This document shows, piece after piece, positions 30,270 to 40,731 of a DNA stretch of 64,000 nt; within the stretch, counting starts at the first letter, position 1, and every line of letters starts with the position of its first letter. The translations under genes and the position numbers were made by a program. The notes below the pieces were generated by a model. That model saw only the letters and a program-made list of their open reading frames with translations, was not told where the DNA came from and made no database searches. The stretch spans positions 310,001 through 374,000 of the forward strand of contig NZ_PJZH01000001.1 in NCBI RefSeq assembly GCF_002858715.1. The letters are read 5' to 3'. The DNA comes from Chimaeribacter coloradensis. Its GTDB lineage: Bacteria; Pseudomonadota; Gammaproteobacteria; Enterobacterales; Enterobacteriaceae.

Positions 30270-31256
30270 TCAGCCGTTAAGTTTGTTGATTAAATCCATC
30301 ATCTTCAGGCGGTTGTCGCTGGAGACTTTCCTGACCTCCAGCTCAATGCCGCGGTCAGCCAGCTCCCGGAAAGCCGCGATGTCTTTTTCATCCACCGAGA
30401 CGGCGTTGTTGACCTGGGTTTTCCCTTGCCTGAAGGCCATACCGCCGATGTTCACCGAGGTAATGTCGACCCCCTCCCGCACCACCCGCAGCACATCGGT
30501 GGGGTTGGTAAACAGCAGCATCACGCGGTCATTGGCATACTTGGGGTTATTCCAGACCCGCACCGCCTTGGCGACATCCACCACATGGGCGGTGACACCC
30601 GGCGGGGCGACCTGGGTCAGCAGGGTTTTGCGCACGTTATCCGCGGCGACCTCGTCACTGATCACAATAATGCGCGAGACTTTGGTCTCCTTGGTCCAGC
30701 GGGTCGCCACCTGGCCGTGGATCAGGCGGTCGTCGATGCGCGCCAGCCCAATCTTCATATGGCCGCCCGGCCCGGCAGGCTGCGCCGGGGCAGCGGCCGC
30801 CGGGGAGGGCGGCGGTGGCGTGACCGGTTCAGGCTCAGGCTCCGGCTCCGGCTCCGGCTCCGGTGTTTTCAGGGATCTCACCCCGGCACGCCCGCTCTCC
30901 ATTGCCAGCGCCGCAAGCTCCGCCAGCGTGGGATTGTCATCCCGGGCCATAAAGGTTTCTGTCAGCATCGGAATATTGACGCCGGTGACCACGTCAACCT
31001 GCTCCTCATCATGGGCGATGCGGCTTGCCGCATTAAACGGGCTGCCGCCCCAGACATCCACCAGAAACAGCACGCCCTCAGAGGTCTCAAGATCTTTTAT
31101 TTTCTCACGGTATTTCTCTATTAATGTTTCTGCGTTTTCACCGGGAACAAAATCGATAGAAGTCACATTCTCCTGCGTGCCCAATATCATCTCTGCGGTT
31201 TTCAGCAGCTGCTCCGCTGCCAGCCCGTGTGTGCCAATGACAATCGCAATGCTCAC
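30270..31256 (-). CDS. manX: Mannose PTS component IIAB (ManX)
   Basis: 328 residues. The IIA domain has the phospho-His in VIGTHGLAAEQ (His near residue 9). IIB starts after the linker, with its phospho-His in IDDRLIHGQVATRW. The linker near residues 133-160 is an unusual Glu-Pro repeat (EPEPEPEPEPEP) followed by a Pro/Ala-rich stretch, longer than the E. coli linker. ManX passes phosphate from HPr to the sugar. It is the first gene of the operon and divergent from yoaE. Confidence 0.96.
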   Translation of the reverse strand: MSIAIVIGTHGLAAEQLLKTAEMILGTQENVTSIDFVPGENAETLIEKYREKIKDLETSEGVLFLVDVWGGSPFNAASRIAHDEEQVDVVTGVNIPMLTETFMARDDNPTLAELAALAMESGRAGVRSLKTPEPEPEPEPEPEPVTPPPPSPAAAAPAQPAGPGGHMKIGLARIDDRLIHGQVATRWTKETKVSRIIVISDEVAADNVRKTLLTQVAPPGVTAHVVDVAKAVRVWNNPKYANDRVMLLFTNPTDVLRVVREGVDITSVNIGGMAFRQGKTQVNNAVSVDEKDIAAFRELADRGIELEVRKVSSDNRLKMMDLINKLNG

Positions 31257-31818
31257 CCGCTACCTCCTGTTGATCACCGTCCAGCGCCGGTTCCTGCCAC
31301 GCTGTACCCTGTAAAAAGATGCACTATGCCCGCCCGGGAAAATCAGTTTTCCCAGAAATAGATCAATAAATTCATAAGGCTGTAATAACTTCTTCAAAAG
31401 ACCCATTTATTTTAGTCAGCGAAGAAATAATTTATGTGATGCTGCTCTGCTATTTAACGATGCCTGATACCCATCACGGAAGGCGGCGCTAAAATCACCT
31501 GAGGTGTTACAAACTAATTCAAATGGTAAGATCAGATGGTAGTCGCGTTTTAAAAATCCTGTTACAGTGCTGTTTCTTATTTTAATGAGGAGTGAAGGGG
31601 TCAACCCCACCTTATGGACCGTCACCGAAGTCGCTTTACCTTTAACGATTGTGTTTCCACGCCCCGCTGCGGCACGCACACGATCGCCCGCTCACTGTTG
31701 TTACCCTGTACTTCCCCCGTATATGTCCGCTGTAATGCCCCGCTGCGCCTGACGCGGCGTGCTGCTGCACGGCATCCGGCCGCTGCCCGCCTGACCTGTT
31801 CTTATTCTGGAGCCTGAT
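31257..31818. other. manX-yoaE divergent regulatory region
   Basis: 562 bp without a supported gene. An imperfect dyad (TTATTTTAG near 31408 and GAAGAAATAA at 31421-31430) resembles an Mlc/NagC operator, which controls manXYZ in E. coli. The match is by eye only. The yoaE start is preceded by TCTGGAG. Confidence 0.35.
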
Positions 31819-33366
31819 ATGGAATTTTTGCTTGATCCCTCAATCTGGGCGGGTTTACTGACGCTGGTGGTGTTGGAAATTGTCCTGGGTATCGACAACC
31901 TGGTGTTTATCGCCATTCTCGCGGACAAACTGCCGCCGCATCAGCGTGACAAGGCGCGGCTTATCGGCCTGTCGCTGGCGCTGGTCATGCGCCTTGGCCT
32001 GCTGTCGCTGATCTCCTGGCTGGTACGGCTCACTGCGCCGCTGTTCTCCATCGGCAGCCTGAGCTTCTCGGGGCGTGACCTGATTCTGCTGCTGGGCGGG
32101 GTGTTCCTGCTGTTCAAAGCCACCACCGAGCTGCACGAGCGGCTGGAGGGGCACGACCACAGCGCCGGGAACAACCGCGGCTACGCCAGCTTCTGGCTGG
32201 TGGTGTTCCAGATCGTGGTGCTGGATGCGGTCTTCTCGCTGGATGCGGTGATCACCGCCGTCGGCATGGTGGACAACCTGGCCGTGATGATGACCGCGGT
32301 GGTGATCGCGATGGGGGTGATGCTGCTGGCGTCGAAATCCCTGACCCGCTTCGTCAATGCCCACCCGACGGTGGTGGTGCTCTGCCTCAGCTTCCTGCTG
32401 ATGATCGGCCTCAGCCTGGTGGCGGAAGGGTTTGGTTTCCACATCCCGAAAGGGTACCTCTACGCGGCAATCGGCTTCTCCATCGTGATTGAGCTGTTTA
32501 ACCAGGTGGCGCGCCGCAACTTCATCAAGCATGAATCGCGCCGCCCGCGCCGTGAACGCACCGCCGAGGCGATCCTGCGCCTGATGGGCGGCCGCCGCCA
32601 GGATGCCGACCCGCAGCAGCCGGAGAGCGACGTCCCGGCCGGGGCCTTTGCGGAAGAGGAGCGCTATATGATCAGCGGCGTTCTGACGCTGGCCTCGCGC
32701 TCGCTGCGCAGCATCATGACCCCGCGCACCGAAATCTCCTGGGTGGACTGCGATCGGGAGCCGGAGGCGATCCGCCTTCAGCTGCTGGATACGCCGCACA
32801 GCCTGTTCCCGATCTGCCGCGGCTCGCTGGATGAGGTGATCGGGGTAGTGCGCGCCAAGGATCTGCTGGTGGCGCTGGAGCAGGGGGAGGACATTGTCGC
32901 CTTCGCGGCCCGGACCCCGCCGATCATCGTGCCGGAGACCATGGACGTCATCAACCTGCTGGCCGTGCTGCGCCGTGCCAAAGGGCGGCTGGTGGTGGTG
33001 AGTAACGAGTTCGGGGTGATTCAGGGGCTGGTGACGCCGCTGGATGTGCTGGAAGCGATTGCCGGCGAATTCCCGGATGAAGATGAAACCCCGGACATCG
33101 TGCCCGAGGGGCGCGGCTGGCTGGTGAAAGGCGGGGCGGATGTCCACTCGCTGGAGCAGGCGCTGGATTGTTCGGAGCTGGTCAGCCCGTCCGAGGACTA
33201 CGCCTCACTGGCCGGTCTGCTGCTTTCCCACATGGGGCAGATGCCGCAGGCCGGGGAAGTGCTGGAGCTGCACCGTTTCCGCTTCGAGATCCGCGCCGTG
33301 TCCGACTACCGCATCGATCTGGTCTACGTTGAAGCGCTCCCGGAGCAGGAGCCGGTTCAGGCATAA
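31819..33366 (+). CDS. yoaE: TerC-like membrane protein with CBS and CorC domains (YoaE)
   Basis: 515 residues. The N-terminal 230 residues form the TerC-like membrane domain with [18 protein letters not shown] and [19 protein letters not shown], whose acidic residues are thought to act in metal transport. A CBS pair follows ([27 protein letters not shown]), then a CorC/HlyC-type domain at the end. The substrate of E. coli YoaE is not established. It is divergent from manX, as in E. coli, and has its own terminator. Confidence 0.92.
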   Translation: MEFLLDPSIWAGLLTLVVLEIVLGIDNLVFIAILADKLPPHQRDKARLIGLSLALVMRLGLLSLISWLVRLTAPLFSIGSLSFSGRDLILLLGGVFLLFKATTELHERLEGHDHSAGNNRGYASFWLVVFQIVVLDAVFSLDAVITAVGMVDNLAVMMTAVVIAMGVMLLASKSLTRFVNAHPTVVVLCLSFLLMIGLSLVAEGFGFHIPKGYLYAAIGFSIVIELFNQVARRNFIKHESRRPRRERTAEAILRLMGGRRQDADPQQPESDVPAGAFAEEERYMISGVLTLASRSLRSIMTPRTEISWVDCDREPEAIRLQLLDTPHSLFPICRGSLDEVIGVVRAKDLLVALEQGEDIVAFAARTPPIIVPETMDVINLLAVLRRAKGRLVVVSNEFGVIQGLVTPLDVLEAIAGEFPDEDETPDIVPEGRGWLVKGGADVHSLEQALDCSELVSPSEDYASLAGLLLSHMGQMPQAGEVLELHRFRFEIRAVSDYRIDLVYVEALPEQEPVQA

Positions 33367-33373
33367 CCCTCTC

Positions 33374-33400
33374 AGGCCGCGGCACCCGCCGCGGCCTTTT
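33374..33400 (+). terminator. Terminator of yoaE
   Basis: A 10-bp perfect stem (AGGCCGCGGC with GCCGCGGCCT, loop ACCC) followed by TTTTCGTTT, just after the yoaE stop. Confidence 0.85.
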
Positions 33401-33416
33401 CGTTTCTCTTTCCGCG

Positions 33417-34994
33417 TTATGCCTCGTTTTCCCCTGCCGCCGGGTCGCCATGAAATGCCGCCAGCCAGGCCGGGAAATCCTGGATCGGCAGCGGCCGGGC
33501 ATAGTAATAGCCCTGTACCGCCTCCACCTGCCGCTCACGCAAATAGGCGATCTGCTCAGCGGTTTCCACCCCTTCCACCACCAGCTTCAGCTTCAGGCGC
33601 TGTGCCAGCGTAATGATCATATCCGTGACCGTGGCATTCACCGCATCGGTGCCGATGGCGGCGGTAAAAGACTGATCGATCTTCAGCACATCCGGGTTCA
33701 GCCCTTTCAGGTAGCTCAGGGAGTTATGGCCGGTGCCGAAATCATCAATCGCCAGCAGCACACCCAGCGCTTTCAGCCGGTGGATCTGGTTGCCGTCAAT
33801 ATCCGTTAACCGGCTGCGTTCGGTCAGCTCAATCATCAGCGTCGCCGACGGCTGTTTCGCCAGCCAGACCTGCTCAACATCCTGCAAAATCTGCTGCTGG
33901 TGGAAGTGACGCGAATCCACATTCACGCTGATGTAAAACGCCGGGTCCTGCGGGAACAGCGCGAAATTCTCCGCCACCTGCGCCATCAGGTAGCGGGTCA
34001 GCGGCACAATCAGCGCATGCTGTTCCGCAAGGGGGATAAACACATCCGGCGGCACCGGCCCGAAGCGCGGGCTGTTCCAGCGCAGCAGCGTCTCAATGCC
34101 GACACAGCGGCCGCTGTGGCAGTTAACAATCGGCTGGCAAAAGATGGCGAACTCCTCGCGCGCCAGCGCATGGCTCAGCGGGTGGGCCAGGCTCATGCGC
34201 GTCCCGGCGGCGACATAGACCGCCGCCATCACCAGCAGGCTGATCAGCAGAGCCAGCGGCAGGTGGCTGAGCAGCTGCGCCAATGCCAGCTGGTAGGCCG
34301 GGCGGGCATAGAGCGAGATAGAGAACGGGTAGTGCGGCGAGTGGTGGGTATATTGCGGCAGGCCGCTCAGCTGCACCTGCGGGGTCAGGCCGTTTTTATG
34401 GTATTCCAGGCTGTTGCCGGAGACGTTCAGCACCAGCCGGTCCGCGTAGGGCGGCTGCGGTTCCAGCAGGAAACGCGCCAGCAAACGGATATTAAAGGTA
34501 TAGATCTGGCCGCTGTCGTCATTTGGGCCGAAGGGCTTCCACATCAGCATCAGCGGCTCGCCGCGGTTAAGGCCGGGGGTGCTGCGCAGCGCCAGCTGCT
34601 TTTCATGGTCCGGCAGATCCGGCAACACGCTGCTGAACGGCAGGTTCAGCGGGCCGATCAGGCTGGAGCAAATCAGCATCCCGTCACGCACCAGCACAAT
34701 TGACCGCAACGTCTGGAGGTCGGCCGCCTGCCGCAGCAGCTTCAGCTGGATCTGCGGGCAGGGCATGCCATAGAAGGCGTCATAGCCGAGCGGCGAGCGG
34801 TCCACCGGCCAGATCAGCATATCCAGTTGCTGTGCGGTATGGGCGACCAGCGTCTGCTGGGCGGCGGCGATGCGGCGGCTCTCCTCATAAAAACGCAGGC
34901 CAAGGATAATCAGTAATGACAACAGGCCGATGCCGGCGGCAAGGCCCCAGCGGTAAAGGCGGTATTTGGCACTGGTATGGTCGGGTGTCAGCAT
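33417..34994 (-). CDS. pdeD: CSS-motif cyclic-di-GMP phosphodiesterase (PdeD/YoaD-like)
   Basis: 525 residues. A first membrane helix (near 16-35), a periplasmic CSS domain (LICSSLIG) and a second helix (near 235-265) precede the EAL domain. The name-giving motif is changed to ETL (CVGIETLLRW), but the metal and catalytic residues remain: Asn in SVNVD, Glu in ELTERS, Asp-Asp in IDDFGTG, Lys in LKIDQSF, Glu in VEGVET and Gln in VQGYYY. Activity is therefore expected; CSS redox state controls it in relatives. It is convergent with yoaE, as in E. coli. Confidence 0.88.
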   Translation of the reverse strand: MLTPDHTSAKYRLYRWGLAAGIGLLSLLIILGLRFYEESRRIAAAQQTLVAHTAQQLDMLIWPVDRSPLGYDAFYGMPCPQIQLKLLRQAADLQTLRSIVLVRDGMLICSSLIGPLNLPFSSVLPDLPDHEKQLALRSTPGLNRGEPLMLMWKPFGPNDDSGQIYTFNIRLLARFLLEPQPPYADRLVLNVSGNSLEYHKNGLTPQVQLSGLPQYTHHSPHYPFSISLYARPAYQLALAQLLSHLPLALLISLLVMAAVYVAAGTRMSLAHPLSHALAREEFAIFCQPIVNCHSGRCVGIETLLRWNSPRFGPVPPDVFIPLAEQHALIVPLTRYLMAQVAENFALFPQDPAFYISVNVDSRHFHQQQILQDVEQVWLAKQPSATLMIELTERSRLTDIDGNQIHRLKALGVLLAIDDFGTGHNSLSYLKGLNPDVLKIDQSFTAAIGTDAVNATVTDMIITLAQRLKLKLVVEGVETAEQIAYLRERQVEAVQGYYYARPLPIQDFPAWLAAFHGDPAAGENEA

Positions 34995-35334
34995 AGGGTT
35001 CCTTTATAAAAAACAGCCGGCAATCCATAAACGGGGCACAGACGATCCGCCGTACAAGGACAGCGCCGGTGACGGCTCCCTGATGACACCTGACCTCATA
35101 CCGAGGGCAGAAAAAAGCGGCGGGCGGGCCGCAACCTACAGGCAATGCAGGGGGTTATTATTTTGGGGCTGCCTGTCTGAAACATGAGTAATAGTGATAC
35201 AAAATTAGCAGGCCAGCCAGAAAATGGCCGAAAGAATCAGGCAAGGCGCGGGGGGAGGGGAAAGAGGCCGGGCAGCCGCAGGGGCGGCCCGGCAGAACGA
35301 TTAATGGCGCTACAGGGTTAACCGGCCCGGAGGC

Positions 35335-36699
35335 TTAGTCACACTGGACTTTGATCGCCAGGCCGCCGCGTGAGGTTTCACGGTATTTGGCGTTCATGTC
35401 TTTGCCGGTCTCGTACATGGTTTCAATCACCTTATCCAGCGAGACGCGCGGCGCGCTGGTGCGGCGCATCGCCATCCGCGCGGCGTTGATCGCTTTCACC
35501 GAGGCGATGGCGTTACGCTCAATGCACGGCACCTGCACCTGGCCGCCGACCGGGTCGCAGGTCAGCCCCAGGTTGTGCTCCATGCCGATCTCCGCCGCCA
35601 CGCACACCTGCTCCGGGCTGGCCCCCAGCAGCTCTGCCAGACCGGCCGCCGCCATCGAACAGGCAACACCGACCTCGCCCTGGCAGCCCACTTCCGCGCC
35701 GGAAATAGAGGCGTTCATCTTATACAGCGCGCCAATTACGCCGGAAGCCATAAAGTAGCGGATGTAAATCTCCGGCGTCACCGGCTCAATAAAGTGGTCG
35801 TAATAGGCCAGCACCGCCGGCACGATGCCGCAGGCGCCGTTGGTCGGGGCCGTGACCACCCGGCCTCCGGCGGCGTTCTCTTCATTGACCGCCAGCGCGA
35901 ACATATTCACCCAGTCAATCACGTTCATCGGGTCACTGGAGAGCTTGTCCGAGGAGACCAGCATCCGGCGCAGGGCGGAGGCGCGGCGCGGCACCCGCAG
36001 CGGGCCGGGCAGGACGCCCTCGGTGTTCAGGCCGCGGTCGATGCAGGCACGCATGGTCTGCCAGATCTGGCTGAAGTAGCGCTCGATCGCCTCTTTGCCG
36101 TGCAGGGCCAGTTCGTTCTGCATCACCAGGCCCGAGAGCGACAGCCCGGTCTCGCGGCAGTGCGCCAGCAGGTCACTGGCGTGGCTGACCGGGTAGGGCA
36201 CGCTGACCGCCTGCTGATCTGCCTGGCCGAAATGCTCCGCATCCACGATAAAGCCGCCGCCGATGGAGTAGTAGGTTTTGCTGTAGAGCAGCGCGTCGCC
36301 GGCGAACGCGTGGATCTGCATCCCGTTTTCGTGCAGCGGCAGGTTGTCCTGGCGGAACACCATGCCGGTGTCACGCGGGAACTCCACCTCGTGGCGGCCA
36401 TTGGCCAGCAGCAGGCGCTGGCGCGCCTCCACATCACGGATAAAGGCCGGAATGCCGTCAATATCCACGCTGTCCGGCAGGTTACCGGCCAGGCCGAGGA
36501 TAATGGCGATGTCCGTATGGTGGCCTTTCCCGGTCAGGGAGAGGGAGCCGTAGACCTCCACGGCAATACGGGTCACGGCAGGCAGAAGATCGCGGCTGAC
36601 GAGATCGTCAACAAACTGTTTGCCCGCTTTCATCGGCCCCACGGTATGGGAACTCGACGGGCCAATGCCGATCTTAAACATGTCGAAAACGCTGATCAC
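35335..36699 (-). CDS. sdaA: L-serine ammonia-lyase SdaA
   Basis: 454 residues, an iron-sulfur serine dehydratase converting L-serine to pyruvate and ammonia. Cluster cysteines are in TNGACGIVPAV, LGLTCDPVGG and VPCIERN. The beta domain is N-terminal (MISVFDMFKIGIGPSSSHT) and the alpha domain C-terminal. SdaA rather than SdaB is favoured by the neighbourhood (pdeD on one side, nudL-pabB on the other, as in E. coli). Confidence 0.94.
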   Translation of the reverse strand: MISVFDMFKIGIGPSSSHTVGPMKAGKQFVDDLVSRDLLPAVTRIAVEVYGSLSLTGKGHHTDIAIILGLAGNLPDSVDIDGIPAFIRDVEARQRLLLANGRHEVEFPRDTGMVFRQDNLPLHENGMQIHAFAGDALLYSKTYYSIGGGFIVDAEHFGQADQQAVSVPYPVSHASDLLAHCRETGLSLSGLVMQNELALHGKEAIERYFSQIWQTMRACIDRGLNTEGVLPGPLRVPRRASALRRMLVSSDKLSSDPMNVIDWVNMFALAVNEENAAGGRVVTAPTNGACGIVPAVLAYYDHFIEPVTPEIYIRYFMASGVIGALYKMNASISGAEVGCQGEVGVACSMAAAGLAELLGASPEQVCVAAEIGMEHNLGLTCDPVGGQVQVPCIERNAIASVKAINAARMAMRRTSAPRVSLDKVIETMYETGKDMNAKYRETSRGGLAIKVQCD

Positions 36700-37038
36700 G
36701 CTGAAACTCCTTCAGGGGAAACGGGGCGACTGGTGTAAAAATAACCAGAGGATTGCTTGTTTAGTGTAGTGAGGTTACCCGGCCTGCCACTGCTTTTTCG
36801 CATGAGATTACCTAATGGCAAGCGCAAACCCCGGCTGAGAAAATGCTGCCATAAAACAGCGTGACGGCGGCAGTTACCAGTTTCTCGTACAAAAATCAGG
36901 GGCTTTTACAGTAGCAAATCATGGCAGGGGGCTAATATACAGAAGATTACCATAAATACGGTGATAAAGATCGCCTTCCTGACAGCCACTCAGAAAAAGT
37001 GCGCACAAAAAAGGCGGATCTTAAGGATGTTGTGGCGG
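36700..37038. other. Gene-free region upstream of sdaA
   Basis: 339 bp, AT-richer than its surroundings, between sdaA and the end of nudL. It should contain the sdaA promoter. No hairpin terminator for nudL and no operator could be recognised with confidence. Confidence 0.5.
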
Positions 37039-37647
37039 TTAACCGGCGTTCAAAGAGGGATTCATGCTGGCGGTCTCTTCCGGGCGGCCCACATGCTGGG
37101 AAAGCTCACGGATAATCCCGGCCGTCATGCCCCAGACAAACTGATGCTGATACCAGCTCAGGTAGATGCGGTGGCGGATGCCGCGCCGCTCAATCTCCAG
37201 CGGGGTATAGCGCGAGAGCCGCAGGGCCTCCTGCAACGGCATCTCAAAGATGTCCGCCACCTCCTCCGCATTCGGCACCAGCGGCGTCTCCGGCGGGATC
37301 AGCCCCACCACCGGCGTGACCTGAAACCCGGTGGAACTCTCGACCGGCCCCAGCATCCCCAGCACCCGCACAGAGGCGGGCGGAATACCGACCTCTTCAT
37401 GCGCCTCGCGCAGCGCCGTGGCGATCAGGGAGGCGTCATCCGGGTCGGCCGAGCCGCCGGGGAACGCCACCTGCCCGGCATGTTTACGCAAGGTATCGGC
37501 GCGCCGGGTCAGCAGCAGCGTCGGCTCCGGGCGGCAGACCACCGGCAGCAGCACGGCGGCCTGGCGCACATCACGCAGCGGCCGCGCCGGGGCGGGCTGT
37601 TGCAGCATAAAACGGGTAATAAACTCATCCAGCGTATAGTCGCTCAT
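37039..37647 (-). CDS. nudL: Nudix hydrolase NudL (YeaB), CoA pyrophosphatase-like
   Basis: 202 residues. The Nudix box is present around [20 protein letters not shown] with the following EVGI, and the NUDIX UPF0035 feature [20 protein letters not shown] precedes it, typical of CoA diphosphatases. The ATG at 37647 overlaps the pabB stop (ATGA), so translation is coupled. In E. coli yeaB lies directly after pabB. Confidence 0.92.
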   Translation of the reverse strand: MSDYTLDEFITRFMLQQPAPARPLRDVRQAAVLLPVVCRPEPTLLLTRRADTLRKHAGQVAFPGGSADPDDASLIATALREAHEEVGIPPASVRVLGMLGPVESSTGFQVTPVVGLIPPETPLVPNAEEVADIFEMPLQEALRLSRYTPLEIERRGIRHRIYLSWYQHQFVWGMTAGIIRELSQHVGRPEETASMNPSLNAG

Positions 37648-39029
37648 TTCGCCGTCTCCTCCCGGCATTCCGGTACCGGGCGCAGCTGCGGCAGAATGCG
37701 CGCCACCTTGTCAAAGGTCTCCTGATACTCGGCCTGTTCATCGCTGTCAGCGACGATGCCGCCGCCCGCCCAGCAGTGCAGGCGGCCCGCCTCGGCCAGC
37801 AGGGTACGGATGGTGATGTTGGTGTCCATGGTGCCGCACAGGCTGAGGTAGCCGATGCTGCCGCAATAGGCGTTGCGCCGCTGCGGCTCCAGTTCCTCAA
37901 TAATCTGCATCGCCCGTACTTTGGGCGCGCCGGTGATGGAGCCGCCGGGGAAACAGGCGCGCAGCAGGTCTGCGGCGTGGCGGTCTGCCGGCAGCCGGGC
38001 GGTGATGGTACTCACCAGGTGGTGTACCGCCGGGAACGGCTCGACCACAAACAACTCCGGCACCCGCACGCTGCCCGGCTCCGCTACCCGGCCGATGTCA
38101 TTACGCAGCAGATCGACAATCATCAGGTTTTCTGCCCGGTCTTTCTCCGAGGCCGCCAGCCGCGCCGCCTGTTGCGCGTCCTCTGCCGGGTCAGGGCGCC
38201 GCGGCAGGGTGCCTTTGATCGGCCGGGTCTGGATGTTGTGTTCCGCCAGCCACAGGAAGCGCTCCGGCGAGACGCTCAGCACCGCCTGATCCGGCAGCCG
38301 CAAAAAGGCGGAGAACGGCGCGCGGTTACTGGCGTTGAGGCGGGTAAATGCCGCCCATTCGCTGCCCTGGTAGGGCGCGGTAAAGCGCTGGGTAAGGTTG
38401 ATCTGGTAGCAGTCGCCGCTGCGCAGGTAAGCCTGCACCTGGCGGAAGCGCTCGCCATAAGCCTGGCGGCTCAGGTTGGCCTGCCACTCGCCGTTGAGCT
38501 GAAAATCATCCGCCGGGGCGGGCAGGGCGGCCTGTGCCTCCAGCCAGGCCAGCCGGGCCGTCAGGTCGCCGTGGCACACCAGCGTTAACCGCTGGCGGTG
38601 ATGGTCGGCGATCAACGCCCAGTCATAAATCCCCACGGCCATGTCCGGCGCGGCGAGATCCTGCTCAGCCAGGCTGGGCAGCACCTCGACCCGGCGGCCC
38701 AGATCGTAACCAAACAGCCCCAGCGCGCCGCCCACAAACGGCAGGTCAGCATCCGGCGTGGCCGGCAGCGCCAGTGACGCCATCGCCTCTGCCACCAACT
38801 GAAAAGGATCATCCGGGCTGCTGCGTTCGCCCTCTGCGCCGGTCATCCGCGTCTCTTCGCCGCGGGTCACCAGCGTGATGCGCGGGTCAGCCACCAGAAT
38901 ATCGAACCGGTTATGCAGGTGGTCAGCCCGGCCGGAGTGCAGCAGCATCGCCCACGGGCGGCCGGAAAGGGGGGCAAAGCGCGTCAGCAGCGCATCGGGG
39001 GTGTAAGTCAGGGTTTGGGTAGCGTACAT
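37644..39029 (-). CDS. pabB: Aminodeoxychorismate synthase component I (PabB)
   Basis: 461 residues. It uses chorismate and PabA-derived ammonia to make 4-amino-4-deoxychorismate for folate. Signature segments are [12 protein letters not shown] with the catalytic Lys, [15 protein letters not shown] and [15 protein letters not shown]. The N-terminal domain includes the tryptophan-binding-like [14 protein letters not shown] region. It is the upstream gene of nudL and divergent from yoaH. Confidence 0.95.
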   Translation of the reverse strand: MYATQTLTYTPDALLTRFAPLSGRPWAMLLHSGRADHLHNRFDILVADPRITLVTRGEETRMTGAEGERSSPDDPFQLVAEAMASLALPATPDADLPFVGGALGLFGYDLGRRVEVLPSLAEQDLAAPDMAVGIYDWALIADHHRQRLTLVCHGDLTARLAWLEAQAALPAPADDFQLNGEWQANLSRQAYGERFRQVQAYLRSGDCYQINLTQRFTAPYQGSEWAAFTRLNASNRAPFSAFLRLPDQAVLSVSPERFLWLAEHNIQTRPIKGTLPRRPDPAEDAQQAARLAASEKDRAENLMIVDLLRNDIGRVAEPGSVRVPELFVVEPFPAVHHLVSTITARLPADRHAADLLRACFPGGSITGAPKVRAMQIIEELEPQRRNAYCGSIGYLSLCGTMDTNITIRTLLAEAGRLHCWAGGGIVADSDEQAEYQETFDKVARILPQLRPVPECREETAK

Positions 39030-39177
39030 GGTCTCGGGCAGGCCGGGCAGCGGAAAAGAGTCGCCCAGCCTACCACAGAACCGCGGCGGGTGAAAAAGGG
39101 TGGCCCGCGCTCACCATGCCGGTAGGCCATCAGGCCGCCGGCGCGTATACTGTGCCGGTCAACAGAGGAGACGAACC

Positions 39178-39420
39178 ATGCAAGCGGGTATGCCGGCACT
39201 TTCACATCAGGAGCAGCAACAGGCTGCAGAGCGCATCCATCAGCTGATGGAGGAGGGGATGAGCAGCGGCCAGGCGATCGCCGTGGTGGCGCAGGAGATC
39301 CGGGAATCCCATCAGGGCGGGCAGGTTGCGGTGCGCTTTGAGGATGACGAGCCTGACGACGAGGATCAGGACGCAGAAGATGAAGAAGACGAAGATGACG
39401 AGGATGACCACGGTTATTAA
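39178..39420 (+). CDS. yoaH: YoaH family protein with acidic tail
   Basis: 80 residues. The first 57 match E. coli YoaH ([20 protein letters not shown] against [20 protein letters not shown]). The remaining residues from about 56 are a run of Asp and Glu with few others, about 20 residues longer than the 59-residue E. coli protein. Function unknown. GAGGAGACG precedes the ATG. It is divergent from pabB and followed by a strong terminator. Confidence 0.9.
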   Translation: MQAGMPALSHQEQQQAAERIHQLMEEGMSSGQAIAVVAQEIRESHQGGQVAVRFEDDEPDDEDQDAEDEEDEDDEDDHGY

Positions 39421-39440
39421 CCGGGGGATCTGCTGAGAGA

Positions 39441-39467
39441 ACGGGCGCCGACGCGCCCGTTTTTTTA
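39441..39467 (+). terminator. Terminator of yoaH
   Basis: An 8-bp perfect stem (ACGGGCGC with GCGCCCGT, loop CGAC) followed by a run of T residues. The convergent purT ends 14 bp further. Confidence 0.9.
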
Positions 39468-39480
39468 TGCAGCCGGGCGG

Positions 39481-40659
39481 TCAGCCACTGACGGTGACGG
39501 CGGCGGCGGCCTGCACCGCCCGCGCCACGGCCTGTTCCACGCTGTCACCGGTGGCCAGCACAACCCCTAAACGGCGGGTACCGGCAATCTCCGGCTTGCC
39601 GAACAGGCGGAGCTGGTTATGCCCGGTCAGCGCCTGGCCGACGTCGCTGAAACGCACATCGCTGCTGGTCAGGGAGGGCAGGATCACCGCCGATGCAGAC
39701 GGCCCGAACTGGCGGATTTGGCCCACCGGCAGGCCGAGGAAGGCGCGCACGTGCAGGGCGAATTCCGACAGATCCTGTGAAATCAGTGTCACCATGCCGG
39801 TGTCGTGCGGGCGCGGCGAGACTTCGCTGAAGATCACTTCATCCCCACAGACAAACAGCTCCACGCCAAACAGCCCGCGGCCGCCCAGCGCTGTCACCAC
39901 TTTCTCAGCAATCGCCTGCGCGCGTTGCAGCGCCAGGGCGCTCATCTGCTGCGGCTGCCAGGATTCACGGTAGTCGCCTTCTTCCTGACGGTGGCCGATC
40001 GGGTCGCAGAAATGGATGCCGTCCACGGCGCTGATGGTCAGCAAGGTGATCTCAAAATCAAAACGCACCAGCCCTTCGACAATCACCCGGCCACCGCCGG
40101 CGCGGCCGCCCTGCTGGGCATACTCCCAGGCTGCCTGCAGCTGTGACGCCTCGCGGATCAGGCTCTGGCCCTTGCCGGAGGAGCTCATCACCGGCTTGAT
40201 GATGCAGGGCAGGCCGATCGCCTCCACCGCCTGCCGGAAGGCGCTTTCGCTGTCGGCAAACTGGTAGGTGGAGGTAGGCAGCCCCAGCGTTTCAGCAGCC
40301 AGGCGGCGGATGCCTTCACGGTTCATGGTCAGGCGGGTGGCTTCCGCGCAAGGCACCACGTTGTGGCCCTGCTGCTCCAGCTCCACCAGCATTGAGGTGG
40401 CGATGGCCTCAATCTCCGGCACGATAAAGTCAGGGCGCTCATGCTCAATCACCGCCCGCAGCGCGTCACCATCCAGCATGTTAATCACATGGCTGCGGTG
40501 GGCAACGTGCATCGCCGGGGCATCGGCGTAGCGGTCAACGGCAATCACCTCCAGGCCAAGGCGCTGGCATTCGATGGCCACTTCTTTACCGAGTTCACCG
40601 GAACCCAGCAGCATAACGCGGGTGGCAGAGGGGCGCAGGGCAGTTCCAAGGATCAACAT
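39481..40659 (-). CDS. purT: Formate-dependent phosphoribosylglycinamide formyltransferase PurT
   Basis: 392 residues, an ATP-grasp ligase that formylates GAR with formate and ATP, the folate-independent route of the third purine step. Seen are the N-terminal [20 protein letters not shown], the central loop [13 protein letters not shown], and metal-binding [21 protein letters not shown] consensus PurR operator lies 57 bp upstream of the start. Confidence 0.96.
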   Translation of the reverse strand: MLILGTALRPSATRVMLLGSGELGKEVAIECQRLGLEVIAVDRYADAPAMHVAHRSHVINMLDGDALRAVIEHERPDFIVPEIEAIATSMLVELEQQGHNVVPCAEATRLTMNREGIRRLAAETLGLPTSTYQFADSESAFRQAVEAIGLPCIIKPVMSSSGKGQSLIREASQLQAAWEYAQQGGRAGGGRVIVEGLVRFDFEITLLTISAVDGIHFCDPIGHRQEEGDYRESWQPQQMSALALQRAQAIAEKVVTALGGRGLFGVELFVCGDEVIFSEVSPRPHDTGMVTLISQDLSEFALHVRAFLGLPVGQIRQFGPSASAVILPSLTSSDVRFSDVGQALTGHNQLRLFGKPEIAGTRRLGVVLATGDSVEQAVARAVQAAAAVTVSG

Positions 40660-40708
40660 GACTTACCTATTCAGTTACGGGGTTAACGGATAAGAGGAAA
40701 CGGCGCGC

Positions 40709-40731
40709 AGTATAAACGAAAACGTTTGCGT
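40709..40731 (-). promoter_or_regulatory. PurR operator and -10 element of purT
   Basis: ACGAAAACGTTTGCGT at 40716-40731 is the exact reverse complement of the consensus PurR site ACGCAAACGTTTTCGT. TATACT (40709-40714, minus strand) directly downstream is a good -10, so PurR would sit on the promoter and repress purT when purines are plentiful. Confidence 0.88.

Noticed and set aside
30826-30870. Short-period repeat as a CRISPR-like array
   Set aside because: It is a hexamer repeat within the manX coding frame with no spacers.
31400-31440. Definite Mlc operator before manX
   Set aside because: Only an imperfect dyad is present; kept as a low-confidence remark rather than a separate operator feature.
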